NCBI RefSeq assembly: GCF_015330165.1
Contig: NZ_JADDXT010000002.1
Span: 244,503 to 308,502 of the forward strand
DNA: 64,000 bases
Reading direction: 5' to 3'
DNA from: Zobellia roscoffensis
GTDB taxonomy: Bacteria; Bacteroidota; Bacteroidia; Flavobacteriales; Flavobacteriaceae
In this document: piece after piece, positions 24,423 through 32,740 of the stretch
How positions within the stretch are numbered: the first letter of the stretch is position 1
Layout: each line of letters begins with the position of its first letter
Translations under genes and position numbers: made by a program
The notes under the pieces: generated by a model
Seen by the model: only the letters and a program-made list of their open reading frames with translations
The model's database searches: none
Told to the model about the DNA's origin: nothing

Positions 24423-26609
24423 TTATTTAATGGACAACAACTCCCGATACTTGGTCAGTGGCCAAAAACGATTATCAACCAATCGCTCTAATTTATCACA
24501 ATGCATCCGTATTTCATCAAAATATGGCTTTACATTATCACTATATGCAAAAGCTTTCTTATGTGTATCAGTAAGTTTATTAGCCTTTCTTCTTGCATCC
24601 GTCATAGCGTCTGTCTGTTTTTTAAGCTCTGTGATATGCTCCGCAATTTGCTCTATAATTCCAGATTGGCCATCCGTCAATTTCCTGTGGGCAGCACCAT
24701 ATATCTCCTTTAAGCCAAGAACATTTTTAATCAACATATTTTGATATTCTATAACAGACGGAATAATATGATTGTACACCAACTCATTAAACACCCTGCC
24801 TTCTATCTGAATATGCAAAATATAAGCATCCAACTCTACCTCTTGTCTTGCCGCAACCTCTTTTTCACTCATAACCCCCATAGACTCAAAAAGATCTAAG
24901 CTTTCTTTTGAAGTCAAAATTTGCAGGGCCTGTGGCGTATTCTTATTGTTGCTTAATTTTCTTCTCTTAGCTTCTTTCTCCCACTCATCACTATACCCGT
25001 CACCATCAAAACGAATGCGCTTTGACGTTTTGATATATTCTCGCAGCACATTAAAAACAGCTTCATCTTTCTTAAGGCTTTTTTTATCTACCAGTGCATC
25101 AACTTCCTTTTTAAATTCTTGCAACTGCTTGGCCACAATTGTATTTAGAATAGTCATTGGCTTGGCGCAATTTGTCTTTGAACCGACCCCCCGCATTTCA
25201 AACTTATTTCCGGTAAACGCAAATGGCGAAGTACGATTACGATCCGTGTTATCTAATAAAATTTCAGGAATTTTACCAACAACGTTAAGTTTGAGTTCCG
25301 TTTTTTCCTCAGGTGATAATTTCCCCTTAGACACACCTTCCAACTCATCTAATACACTACCTAATTGCTTACCCACAAATATGGATAAAATTGCCGGCGG
25401 TGCTTCATTAGCACCTAACCTATGATCATTGCTAGCAGATGCTATGGAAGACCTCAACAACTCTTCATACCTATCTACAGCTTTTATGGTATTAATAAAA
25501 AATGTCAAAAACTGAAGGTTCTTCATAGGCGTAGAACCCGGACTCAACAAATTAACACCAGTATCCGTAGCTAAAGACCAGTTATTATGTTTGCCCGAAC
25601 CATTAATTTCAGCAAATGGTTTTTCATGAAAAAGAACTTTAAGGTGATGTTTATCTGCAATACGATCCATAACATCCATTAGAAGAAGGTTGTGATCTAC
25701 AGCCAAATTGGCTTCCTCAAAAACGGGAGCCAACTCAAATTGATTGGGCGCCACCTCATTATGTCTAGTCTTTACCGGAATACCTAGAAGCATACACTCC
25801 ACTTCTAAATCCTTCATAAAATTAATAGCCCTTAGCGGAATCACCCCAAAATAATGATCATCTAATTGCTGCCCTTTTGCTGCGGAATGCCCCACCAAAG
25901 TACGCCCCGTTAAACTAATATCTATACGCGAAGCAGCAAGTTCTTTATCCACCAAAAAATATTCTTGCTCCCAACCTAAAGTTGCATTTACTTTCACCAC
26001 AGTTTTATCAAAAAACTTGGCAACCGCCGTCGCCGCTTCATCAACCGCACTCAAAGCTCGTAATAAAGGTGCCTTGTTATCTAAAGCTTCGCCGGTATAC
26101 GAAACAAATACGGTAGGTATACATAATGTGGTATCATACACAAAAGCAGGACTTGTTGGATCCCATGCCGTGTACCCTCGCGCCTCAAAAGTATTACGTA
26201 TTCCACCACTAGGAAAACTAGATGCATCCGGCTCTTGCTGCACCAATTGTCCGCCTCCAAATTTCTCCAGAGCCCTACCATCAGGCATCAAATCAAAAAA
26301 GGCATCATGCTTCTCGGCGGTAGCCCCTGTAAGAGGCTGAAACCAGTGCGTATAATGCGTAGCCCCCATTTCAATAGCCCAAGATTTCATAGATTCAGCT
26401 ACCTGATCTGCAATCTTTCTATCAATTTTTGATCCGGAAAAAATCGCCCCCTGTACACTAGCCAAAGCATCTTTGGTAAGGTACTGCAACATTCGTTCAT
26501 TATTGAACACATTGTTTGCATAAAGTTCTGACCTACGGCCCTTTTCATCAACACTTATGCGTTCTCTCTTTCTGCTCTCGGCAATAGCATCAAATCGCTG
26601 TCTAGACAT
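24423..26609 (-). CDS. glnN: Glutamine synthetase type III
   Basis: A GSIII of 728 residues if started at the ATG at 26609 (MSRQRFDAIAESRKRER), or 730 from 26615. GSIII forms large dodecamers and makes glutamine from glutamate, ammonia and ATP; it is the common form in Bacteroidetes. Marks: the N-terminal GAxYYxHWFQP-like segment (GATHYTHWFQPLTG, about 82-95), KTRHNEVAPNQFELAPVFEEAN, the ATP-site FAEINGSGKHNNWS and the downstream NDHRLGANEAPPAI. It is divergent from a second glutamine synthetase gene; the shared intergenic region carries palindromes also seen at glnB. Confidence 0.96.
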   Translation of the reverse strand: MSRQRFDAIAESRKRERISVDEKGRRSELYANNVFNNERMLQYLTKDALASVQGAIFSGSKIDRKIADQVAESMKSWAIEMGATHYTHWFQPLTGATAEKHDAFFDLMPDGRALEKFGGGQLVQQEPDASSFPSGGIRNTFEARGYTAWDPTSPAFVYDTTLCIPTVFVSYTGEALDNKAPLLRALSAVDEAATAVAKFFDKTVVKVNATLGWEQEYFLVDKELAASRIDISLTGRTLVGHSAAKGQQLDDHYFGVIPLRAINFMKDLEVECMLLGIPVKTRHNEVAPNQFELAPVFEEANLAVDHNLLLMDVMDRIADKHHLKVLFHEKPFAEINGSGKHNNWSLATDTGVNLLSPGSTPMKNLQFLTFFINTIKAVDRYEELLRSSIASASNDHRLGANEAPPAILSIFVGKQLGSVLDELEGVSKGKLSPEEKTELKLNVVGKIPEILLDNTDRNRTSPFAFTGNKFEMRGVGSKTNCAKPMTILNTIVAKQLQEFKKEVDALVDKKSLKKDEAVFNVLREYIKTSKRIRFDGDGYSDEWEKEAKRRKLSNNKNTPQALQILTSKESLDLFESMGVMSEKEVAARQEVELDAYILHIQIEGRVFNELVYNHIIPSVIEYQNMLIKNVLGLKEIYGAAHRKLTDGQSGIIEQIAEHITELKKQTDAMTDARRKANKLTDTHKKAFAYSDNVKPYFDEIRMHCDKLERLVDNRFWPLTKYRELLSIK

Positions 26610-26692
26610 ATTCATACTTTATTTTGTGCGGCTAAAATAAGGATTACCGATTTAATAATAAAAACTTAAAATAATCAACTTACCACAAAATA

Positions 26693-26709
26693 CCCTGTTA
26701 AATTTAGGG
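26693..26709. promoter_or_regulatory. CCCT-N9-AGGG palindrome between glnN and glnA
   Basis: CCCTGTTAAATTTAGGG: half-sites CCC and GGG are 11 bases apart, exactly the spacing of the proximal glnB site. It lies about 84 bases upstream of the glnN start and about 70 bases upstream of the glnA -7 box. Proposed nitrogen-regulator site; inference. Confidence 0.45.
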
Positions 26710-26740
26710 CTATCGTAAATAATACTCAATTTTTCCACAT

Positions 26741-26763
26741 TTACCCCCCTAAAAATTAGTATA
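26741..26763. promoter_or_regulatory. Half-palindromic site overlapping the glnA -33 region
   Basis: TTACCCCCCTAAAAATTAGTATA contains one strong C-rich half-site and an inner CTAA-AAA-TTAG palindrome centred on 26754. The centre is 25 bases upstream of the first base of the glnA -7 box, one base different from the proximal glnB site and its promoter. Confidence 0.4.
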
Positions 26764-26778
26764 ATTCAACAAAAAACA

Positions 26779-26786
26779 TATTTTTG
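26779..26786 (+). promoter_or_regulatory. -7 box of glnA
   Basis: TATTTTTG matches TAnnTTTG; it ends 33 bases before the ATG at 26820. It also shows that the in-frame start at 26784 lies within the promoter and is not used. Confidence 0.6.
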
Positions 26787-26819
26787 TTTGTCTTTAAATT
26801 TAAATTAATTACCGTAATT

Positions 26820-27836
26820 ATGAGCAAAACAAAATTAGAGTACATCTGGTTGGATGGATATTTCCCTACACAGAACATGCGTAGCAAGACTAAAGTCGTA
26901 AATGATTTTGGCGGAAAATTAGAAGATTGTGATATGTGGTCTTTTGATGGAAGTTCAACAAGACAAGCAGAAGGCGGATCTTCAGATTGCTTGTTAAAAC
27001 CAGTTGCTATTTACCCTGACCCTGCACGTAGAGATGCTTACTTAGTAATGACCGAAGTTATGAATGCTGATGGTACTCCGCACGTTTCAAACGGAAGAGC
27101 TACTATTGATGATGATGACAACGATTTCTGGTTCGGTTTTGAGCAAGAATACTTTATTATGGATACTGCTACTCAACTTCCTTTAGGTTTCCCTATTGGT
27201 GGCTACCCTGCTCCACAAGGAATGTACTACTGTTCAGTAGGTGGTAAAAATACTCACGGTAGAGATATCGTAGAAGAGCACGCTGACCTTTGTATTGATG
27301 CTGGATTGAACTTTGAAGGAATTAACCAAGAGGTTGCTTCTGGACAATGGGAATTTCAATTGTTTGCTAAAGGTGCTAAAAAAGCAGGAGATGAAATCTG
27401 GATTGCCAGATACCTTTTAGATAGATTAACAGAACAACACGGTTACTACATTGAGTACCATCCTAAGCCATTAGGAAAAGACATGGACTGGAACGGTTCT
27501 GGTATGCATGCTAACTTCTCTAACGAAGTTTTAAGAACATGTGGTGACAAAGCAACATATGAGAAAATATGTGAAGCTTTCCGTCCAGTAGTAAAAGAAC
27601 ACATTGCTGTTTACGGTGAATTTAACGACCAACGTTTAACCGGTGAGCACGAAACTGCTTCAATAAACGACTTTAGTTTTGGTATTTCTGATAGAGGTGC
27701 CTCTATCCGTATTCCGATTATTACAGTAGAGCAAGGATGGAAAGGTTGGTTAGAAGACAGAAGACCTGCTTCTAACGGTGATCCATACAAGATTGCCGGT
27801 AGAATTATCAAAACAGTTAAATCTGCTAAGATTTAA
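26820..27836 (+). CDS. glnA: Glutamine synthetase, eukaryote-like (GSII-type, beta-grasp domain)
   Basis: A 338-residue glutamine synthetase, much shorter than the 470-residue GSI and resembling eukaryotic GSII. Marks: the beta-grasp start KLEYIWLDGYFPTQNMRSKTKV, the DMWSFDGSSTRQAEG motif (about 38-52), the catalytic FGFEQEYFI, and WNGSGMHANFSNE (about 223-235). The ATG at 26820 gives the normal family N-terminus; the frame is open 12 codons further upstream but that start lies in the promoter. Having both GSIII and this form is common in Flavobacteriaceae. A strong terminator follows. Confidence 0.94.
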   Translation: MSKTKLEYIWLDGYFPTQNMRSKTKVVNDFGGKLEDCDMWSFDGSSTRQAEGGSSDCLLKPVAIYPDPARRDAYLVMTEVMNADGTPHVSNGRATIDDDDNDFWFGFEQEYFIMDTATQLPLGFPIGGYPAPQGMYYCSVGGKNTHGRDIVEEHADLCIDAGLNFEGINQEVASGQWEFQLFAKGAKKAGDEIWIARYLLDRLTEQHGYYIEYHPKPLGKDMDWNGSGMHANFSNEVLRTCGDKATYEKICEAFRPVVKEHIAVYGEFNDQRLTGEHETASINDFSFGISDRGASIRIPIITVEQGWKGWLEDRRPASNGDPYKIAGRIIKTVKSAKI

Positions 27837-27870
27837 TTAAAATAGAATTTTTTGTTGTTGACATAATGTA

Positions 27871-27904
27871 AAACGCCCGAACCAATTGGTTCGGGCGTTT
27901 TTTT
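27871..27904 (+). terminator. Terminator of glnA
   Basis: A perfect 30-base palindrome (AAACGCCCGAACCAA and its complement, 27871-27900) followed by T residues to 27904. It may also stop the convergent GDPD gene, with a shorter T-run on that strand. Confidence 0.9.
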
Positions 27905-27932
27905 ATATTCAGTTTAAAAAACTTAATAAGAT

Positions 27933-29087
27933 TTACTTTTTCTTAGCTCCCTCCCACGTATGTATGGCATTTACAGCATCATCCGTATAATCAGTAAAAA
28001 CACCATCCACACCTGCATCAAAGAAAAGGTGATACTCAGCTTCTGGATTACCATTACTCCATTTCTCATCTTCATTTCTAAAAGTATAAGGATGCACCTG
28101 CAACTCATACTTGTGAGCCAAAACTACAAAGTCGGTTTTTGGCAGCACCGCGATAGTTCCACTTTCATCCTTGGTAAAAGAAATAACAAAAGGTTTCCAC
28201 GGACCAATGCCTTCTGCATAAGATGATACGAAACGCATACCTGCATCCGTAGAAAAATACTCATATGTTCTGTCATCTCCATTAGCATAAAAATCAAATG
28301 GTGCTGCGTAAGAAATGAAATCGCCTTCTGGTACATTAAAATCTAAAGTCCCATCCGCATTTACATTATAAGTTGAAATTAGCTGCACCAATTTAACATC
28401 AGACTTTGAATTGATATACTGCAATGGAGCAACTTCAAAACACTGCACGAACACAGGTGACTCATACGAGTTCATTCCAGCTCTAGACAAGACCGTTAAT
28501 AATGCATCCTCAATTGCAAAACCCATTTCATTATGAAAATATGGATGCTTCATTTCTGGATAAAGACCTACATCATTACCATTTATTGTTTTTCTTGATT
28601 TTGCCAAGGCGATGATTTCCTCAATTGTTGGAATTTGAAACATACCATCAAAATTATCCGAACGATCAGAACGCGCTTGTTTAGCTTTTAATTTTTTGAT
28701 TTGCTCCAAAGTAAAATCAGAAACAAACCAATCTGTAATTTCTTTACCATCCAGATTTTTAGTGGTTTTTAAGTCGGCAAATTCGGGTACGTCCGCAACG
28801 TTAGTGGTACCTGAAATAAATGGCTCATGACGCGCCACCAAGAAGCTATCCTTTGTCATTACCAAGTCGGGCTCAATATAATCCGCACCCATTTCAATAG
28901 CTTTTGCATACGCCTCTAACGTGTGCTCAGGATAAATGGACTGCGCACCTCTATGCGCTATAACCAATGGTCTTTTTATTTCTTCTTCATGATGACCTCC
29001 TCCGATAAAATCATCTAATTTATCACAAGAAGTGAATAAGGTTAACAGAGATAAACCTGCTATTGGCAAAAAAGTCATTTTCTTCAT
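27933..29087 (-). CDS. glpQ: Glycerophosphodiester phosphodiesterase lipoprotein
   Basis: A 384-residue exported enzyme that hydrolyses glycerophosphodiesters to glycerol-3-phosphate and an alcohol. With the start at the ATG at 29087 (MKKMTFLPIAGLSLLTLFTSC) it has a clear lipoprotein signal, Cys21. The GDPD TIM barrel starts LVIAHRGAQSIYPEHTLEAYAKAI and has the metal-binding pair EPDLVMTKD and the later catalytic ARHEP. Length fits the GlpQ (periplasmic) subfamily. It is monocistronic, with the ORF open 13 codons further upstream. Confidence 0.93.
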   Translation of the reverse strand: MKKMTFLPIAGLSLLTLFTSCDKLDDFIGGGHHEEEIKRPLVIAHRGAQSIYPEHTLEAYAKAIEMGADYIEPDLVMTKDSFLVARHEPFISGTTNVADVPEFADLKTTKNLDGKEITDWFVSDFTLEQIKKLKAKQARSDRSDNFDGMFQIPTIEEIIALAKSRKTINGNDVGLYPEMKHPYFHNEMGFAIEDALLTVLSRAGMNSYESPVFVQCFEVAPLQYINSKSDVKLVQLISTYNVNADGTLDFNVPEGDFISYAAPFDFYANGDDRTYEYFSTDAGMRFVSSYAEGIGPWKPFVISFTKDESGTIAVLPKTDFVVLAHKYELQVHPYTFRNEDEKWSNGNPEAEYHLFFDAGVDGVFTDYTDDAVNAIHTWEGAKKK

Positions 29088-29223
29088 TTTAGTGGTTTTT
29101 AAGTTGACACTAAAACAACAAAACACATATTAGCCAAGCGTTAAATAAAGTTACTATATCAATATGCTTGTATAAGGATAACTTAAGGGAATTGTAAACA
29201 GCACTAGAAACAATACATAAAAC

Positions 29224-30162
29224 CTAAGTCACTGTCAAATAAACAAAAGCGACATAAATACCCAATAGAATAATACCATCTCGCCAACCTAAACGAAGAC
29301 CTTTAGGAATAAACACAAGAGGAAGTATAAGAAAAGAAATACCCAACATCCAAAAAATATCGTTACTCAACAACCCCTCATCTACCACTTTAATAGGTGT
29401 AATAATAGATGTAATACCTAGAACTGCCAATAAATTAAAAATGTTAGAACCAATTAAATTACCGAGAGAAATAGCTTTCTCCTTTTTAATTACTGCAATT
29501 ACAGATGCAGCCAATTCTGGTATACTCGTACCTACCGAAACCACGGTCACAGCAATTATACGCTCACTAACACCATATAGTGTAGCTAAACCTACAGCTC
29601 CATTTATCAGTAATTCTGAACCACCCCAAAGGGCCGTACCACCAAGACCTAAAAACAATACTAATTTATACAATGGCAAAGGTTCATCATCTTCAGGAGC
29701 TTCATCTACAACGGCTTGTTTTTGAAAACGAAGCAGATAGACCAAAAAAGTAAATAAGGCCACTACCATAATAACACCTTCATACTGTTGCAACTCACCA
29801 TCAAAGAAAAGAAAAGAAAAGAAAAGCAAAGAGGCAGCCATCATAACCGGCCAATCTGTAGTATAAAAAGTTTTACGCACATCTATGGCTCCCAAAAGAA
29901 CTGTTACCCCCAATACCAAACCAAGGTTTGCAATATTTGACCCAACTACATTTCCCAATGCCAAATCTGGAAAACCGTCTAAAGCAGCTTTTATGCTTAC
30001 AATTAATTCCGGAGCAGAGGTAGCAAACGACACCACCGTCATACCAATAACTATTTTAGGGATATTTAACCTGAGAGAAAGCGCAACGGCCGATTTCAAA
30101 AGCCAATTACCGCCTGCAATTAAAAGAATTAGGCCCAAAACAATAAAAAGAAGGTTCTGCAT
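29224..30162 (-). CDS. Calcium/sodium antiporter (CaCA family)
   Basis: A 312-residue inner-membrane exchanger of the YrbG/CaCA type with ten hydrophobic segments. The two inverted alpha-repeat motifs are present: ATSAPELIVSIKAAL...GNVVGSNIANLGLVLG (about 48-85) and GTSIPELAASVIAVI...GNLIGSNIFNLLAVLG (about 210-245). These supply the acidic ion-binding residues. An acidic cytoplasmic loop (DEAPEDDEPLP) separates the halves. It probably exports Ca2+ in exchange for Na+. Monocistronic. Confidence 0.93.
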   Translation of the reverse strand: MQNLLFIVLGLILLIAGGNWLLKSAVALSLRLNIPKIVIGMTVVSFATSAPELIVSIKAALDGFPDLALGNVVGSNIANLGLVLGVTVLLGAIDVRKTFYTTDWPVMMAASLLFFSFLFFDGELQQYEGVIMVVALFTFLVYLLRFQKQAVVDEAPEDDEPLPLYKLVLFLGLGGTALWGGSELLINGAVGLATLYGVSERIIAVTVVSVGTSIPELAASVIAVIKKEKAISLGNLIGSNIFNLLAVLGITSIITPIKVVDEGLLSNDIFWMLGISFLILPLVFIPKGLRLGWRDGIILLGIYVAFVYLTVT

Positions 30163-30576
30163 GTATATTTTTCAGAAAATTAAAGGACAAAGATATAGGA
30201 ACATTTTAACATAAGACCAGCTTTTTAACCTAGTTGACACCATACTTACGGTTACAAAAAATACACCTATAGAGAATGGATTTAACCAAAAAGCACCTAT
30301 TCTTGACCAAACATATACTTAAAAAAGAAAAGGCCTATCAAAAAGCTCCTTCAGATGTTACATATTAATACGTTAATGACAATTTTAAGTTACAATAATA
30401 AACTATACCGAAGAAAATATTTTTAAATTAACAAGTATATCCATTATTAAACTTATATAATCGTATTTAAATTGAATAATTCTTATTAAACCACTAGGAA
30501 ATGAGTGTTTCTTTTAATTATCTTGATTGGATAATCGATTATTATCAACTATCTATTAACCCTAAAAACCCTCATT
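30163..30576. other. 414-base gap without a recognisable gene
   Basis: AT-rich DNA between the antiporter start and a 20-codon ORF. I find no ORF of note on either strand, no RNA gene and no clear repeat. A loose -7-like TATCTTGA near 30522 may serve the short ORF. Confidence 0.6.
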
Positions 30577-30639
30577 ATGATTACACTTGCTAAAATTCTA
30601 TTACTACTCCTAGTGTCGCTGATCACGATAATAGCATAA
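30577..30639 (+). CDS. 20-residue hydrophobic peptide, possible type I toxin-like or small membrane peptide
   Basis: A 20-codon ORF, MITLAKILLLLLVSLITIIA, almost entirely one hydrophobic helix. It is followed 27 bases later by a perfect bidirectional terminator, so it forms a compact transcription unit. Short Leu/Ile/Val peptides of this size resemble Ibs-type toxins of type I toxin-antitoxin systems and also some small membrane regulators. No antisense RNA promoter is evident, so toxin function is speculation. Coding is supported only by the start, composition and terminator. Confidence 0.4.
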   Translation: MITLAKILLLLLVSLITIIA

Positions 30640-30665
30640 GTTAAATCATATAGGCCTATATACAA

Positions 30666-30691
30666 AAAAGACCGTCATATGACGGTCTTTT
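30666..30691. terminator. Perfect bidirectional terminator after the 20-residue ORF
   Basis: AAAAGACCGTCAT and its exact complement form a 26-base palindrome with A- and T-runs at its ends. Confidence 0.85.
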
Positions 30692-30732
30692 ACTTTATTT
30701 TCAATAAGTTAGTAGATGAGATAAACTAGCAG

Positions 30733-30885
30733 ATGAAAAAAGCATTTTTTAAATTTCTTGCCAAAGTAAACCAATTACTACTCCCCTCCTTTTCCAAAAA
30801 AAGGCTAGACCTTTCTAAAGCTTCAAAACTTCAGATGGCTTTAATTGGCTGGCGCTATTTTGTTACCACCCGGGCTTTAGACTAA
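30733..30885 (+). CDS. Small basic protein of 50 residues, unknown function
   Basis: A 50-residue protein starting MKKAFFKFLAKVNQLLLPSF, rich in Lys and aromatic residues, then LDLSKASKLQMALIGWRYFVTTRALD. The pattern (basic amphipathic helix, then GWRYFVT near the C-terminus) looks conserved-protein-like rather than random, and I have a recollection of similar 50-residue Flavobacteriaceae proteins, sometimes labelled SsrA-binding without good reason. Its last four bases overlap the end of the convergent apt gene. Its function is unknown. Confidence 0.55.
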   Translation: MKKAFFKFLAKVNQLLLPSFSKKRLDLSKASKLQMALIGWRYFVTTRALD

Positions 30886-31394
30886 TAATTCAAAAGAGCT
30901 CTTGTAGGAATATCACCTAATTTATGGCTTCCGTTTAAAAAGTCGAGTTCAATTAAAAAATTACACTGAACTATTTCACCACCCAGACGCTTTATTAAAT
31001 CGCATGTAGCTTTTGCTGTGCCACCTGTAGCCAGCACATCATCATGAACCAGTACTTTTTCGCCAGCGAGAATTGCATCGCTATGAATCTCTAAGGTATC
31101 GGTACCGTATTCCAAATCATAAGTCTGACTGGTTTTTGCTGCAGGTAATTTGTTTGGCTTACGTACAGGAACAAATCCGGCATTTAGTTTTTGCGCCAAA
31201 AGAGGTGCGAAAAAAAATCCGCGGCTTTCCATTCCTACTACTTTATCTATAGAAACATCACCCACCATTTCAAGAAGTTTATCCAATGTATATTGCATAG
31301 CTTGGGCATTTGCCAACAGCGGAGTTATATCTTTAAAGACGACTCCTTCCTTCGGGAAATTGTCAATATCTCTAATAAAGGTTTTTAAATCCAT
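30882..31394 (-). CDS. apt: Adenine phosphoribosyltransferase
   Basis: A 170-residue purine salvage enzyme making AMP from adenine and PRPP. The PRPP motif VLVHDDVLATGGTAKA is at about residues 112-127, and the N-terminal IRDIDNFPKEGVVFKDITPLL (about 7-27) and GMESRGFFFAPLLA (about 53-66) are diagnostic. Length is normal. It is monocistronic and ends overlapping the small basic-protein gene. Confidence 0.97.
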   Translation of the reverse strand: MDLKTFIRDIDNFPKEGVVFKDITPLLANAQAMQYTLDKLLEMVGDVSIDKVVGMESRGFFFAPLLAQKLNAGFVPVRKPNKLPAAKTSQTYDLEYGTDTLEIHSDAILAGEKVLVHDDVLATGGTAKATCDLIKRLGGEIVQCNFLIELDFLNGSHKLGDIPTRALLNY

Positions 31395-31435
31395 TTAATA
31401 TGTAACTTATATTTTGCCGTAAATGTAAAAAGAAA

Positions 31436-31443
31436 TATATTTG
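31436..31443 (+). promoter_or_regulatory. -7 box upstream of tRNA-Arg
   Basis: TATATTTG matches TAnnTTTG, 81 bases upstream of the mature tRNA 5' end; a 5' leader would be removed by RNase P. Confidence 0.5.
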
Positions 31444-31524
31444 CACCCCGTTAGATAAAAAGGTCGTTACAAATAGCTCCTTTTTATTTTCATTCAGAAA
31501 AAATCTAACTAAAGCATTTTTATT

Positions 31525-31598
31525 GGTCCTGTGGCGCAACTGGATAGCGCATCTGACTACGAATCAGAAGGTTACAAGTTCGAATCTTGTCAGGATCA
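31525..31598 (+). tRNA. tRNA-Arg (anticodon ACG)
   Basis: A 74-base cloverleaf: acceptor GGTCCTG pairs with CAGGATC (one G-U), anticodon stem CTGAC/ATCAG-type with loop containing ACG, T-loop GTTCGAATC, discriminator A at 31598. The 3' CCA is not encoded. ACG (read as ICG) decodes CGN arginine codons. A terminator follows at once. Confidence 0.95.
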
Positions 31599-31603
31599 CT
31601 TCC

Positions 31604-31642
31604 AAACCCCTTGAAACACACGTTTTAAGGGGTTTTATTTTT
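31604..31642 (+). terminator. Terminator of tRNA-Arg
   Basis: AAACCCCTT/AAGGGGTTT stem with a 14-base loop, followed by TTTTATTTTTT. Confidence 0.85.
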
Positions 31643-31721
31643 TAAATTAAATACTAACAGCTGTTGCAATACCAGAATCTCACTATGTAACATCTATTAC
31701 ATTCACTAGGCCGATTACCTT

Positions 31722-31729
31722 TACATTTG
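31722..31729 (+). promoter_or_regulatory. -7 box of the YeeE/YedE pair
   Basis: TACATTTG matches TAnnTTTG and ends 14 bases before the ATG at 31744. Confidence 0.6.
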
Positions 31730-31743
31730 TACAAATTTTTAAT

Positions 31744-32301
31744 ATGAACAGCATACTTCAACCCTGGCCATGGTACGTTTCTGGCCCATTGATTACATTA
31801 GTTATGGTTTTTCTAATCTATTTTGGAAAAACTTTTGGCATGTCTTCAAATCTAAGAACGTTTTGTAGTATTGGTGGAGCAGGAAAATACTATGATTTTT
31901 TCAAGTTTGATTGGAAAGCGCAACGCTGGAATCTTACTGTAGTACTTGGTGCAATTATTGGAGGATTTATTGCCGTTACGTTTCTTTCTGACGGTTCTGC
32001 AATAGACCTTAACCCACAGACCGTACTAGACTTAAAAGAAATGGGCTTTGAAAACGCAGGAGAGACCTTACTACCAGGAGAAATTTACGATTGGAGCAAT
32101 GCGCTATCTCTAAAAGGGTTAACCCTATTAATAGTTGCAGGATTTCTTGTCGGTTTCGGTACGCGCTATGCAGGCGGATGCACTTCCGGTCATGCTATAA
32201 CAGGATTGAGCAACTTACAATTACCTTCTTTAATAGCCGTAATTGGTTTTTTCGTTGGTGGACTTATAATGACACACTTCTTACTCCCCTTAATTTTTTA
32301 A
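31744..32301 (+). CDS. YeeE/YedE family membrane protein (sulphur-compound transport), first half
   Basis: A 185-residue inner-membrane protein with about four to five helices. The conserved YeeE/YedE motif GFGTRYAGGCTSGHAITGLSNLQ (about residues 138-160) contains the Cys thought to handle thiosulphate or another reduced sulphur compound. In Bacteroidetes this family is split into two adjacent genes, and here the second follows after two bases. It has its own promoter just past tRNA-Arg. The substrate is inferred from the family, not shown by the sequence. Confidence 0.87.
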   Translation: MNSILQPWPWYVSGPLITLVMVFLIYFGKTFGMSSNLRTFCSIGGAGKYYDFFKFDWKAQRWNLTVVLGAIIGGFIAVTFLSDGSAIDLNPQTVLDLKEMGFENAGETLLPGEIYDWSNALSLKGLTLLIVAGFLVGFGTRYAGGCTSGHAITGLSNLQLPSLIAVIGFFVGGLIMTHFLLPLIF

Positions 32302-32303
32302 AT

Positions 32304-32717
32304 ATGAAATTTCTAAAATTCTTATTCGTAGGTATATTTTTTGGTATTGTACTCATTAAATCAGAAGCGGTTTCTTGGTATAGAATATACGAAATGTTCA
32401 AATTTCAATCGTTTCATATGTACGGTATAATTGGCTCCGCAGTAGTGCTGGGCGCTATCTCTATATGGGCAATTAAAAAGTTTAGAGTAAAAAGCATTGA
32501 AGGTAATGAAATTGACCTTCCTTCAAAAGATAAAAGTTTTGTTCGCTATATATTAGGAGGAACTATTTTTGGTTTAGGATGGGCGCTAGCAGGTGCTTGC
32601 CCAGGACCAATGTATATTTTGTTGGGAACAGGTGTTTTTAGCATGCTTATAGTAATAGCAGCGGCTACTTTAGGTACTTTTGTTTACGGGTTGCTCAGAA
32701 ATAAGCTACCCCATTAA
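32304..32717 (+). CDS. YeeE/YedE family membrane protein (DUF6691), second half
   Basis: A 137-residue inner-membrane protein. I start it at the ATG at 32304, two bases after the preceding stop; the open frame extends far upstream but that stretch overlaps the first gene. The YeeE motif is GWALAGACPGPMYILLGTG (about residues 94-112), with the conserved Cys. Together with the preceding gene it should form one sulphur-compound transporter. Confidence 0.87.
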   Translation: MKFLKFLFVGIFFGIVLIKSEAVSWYRIYEMFKFQSFHMYGIIGSAVVLGAISIWAIKKFRVKSIEGNEIDLPSKDKSFVRYILGGTIFGLGWALAGACPGPMYILLGTGVFSMLIVIAAATLGTFVYGLLRNKLPH

Positions 32718-32740
32718 TACAGGCACCCCATAAAATAAAA

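Noticed and set aside
24430..26432. Several open frames antisense to glnN
   Set aside because: They are shadows caused by codon use of the long real gene; no promoter or leader and no protein-like composition.
31525..31743. tRNA-Arg as integration site for a mobile element
   Set aside because: No integrase, no duplicated tRNA 3' end and no composition change follow; the next genes are an ordinary YeeE/YedE pair.
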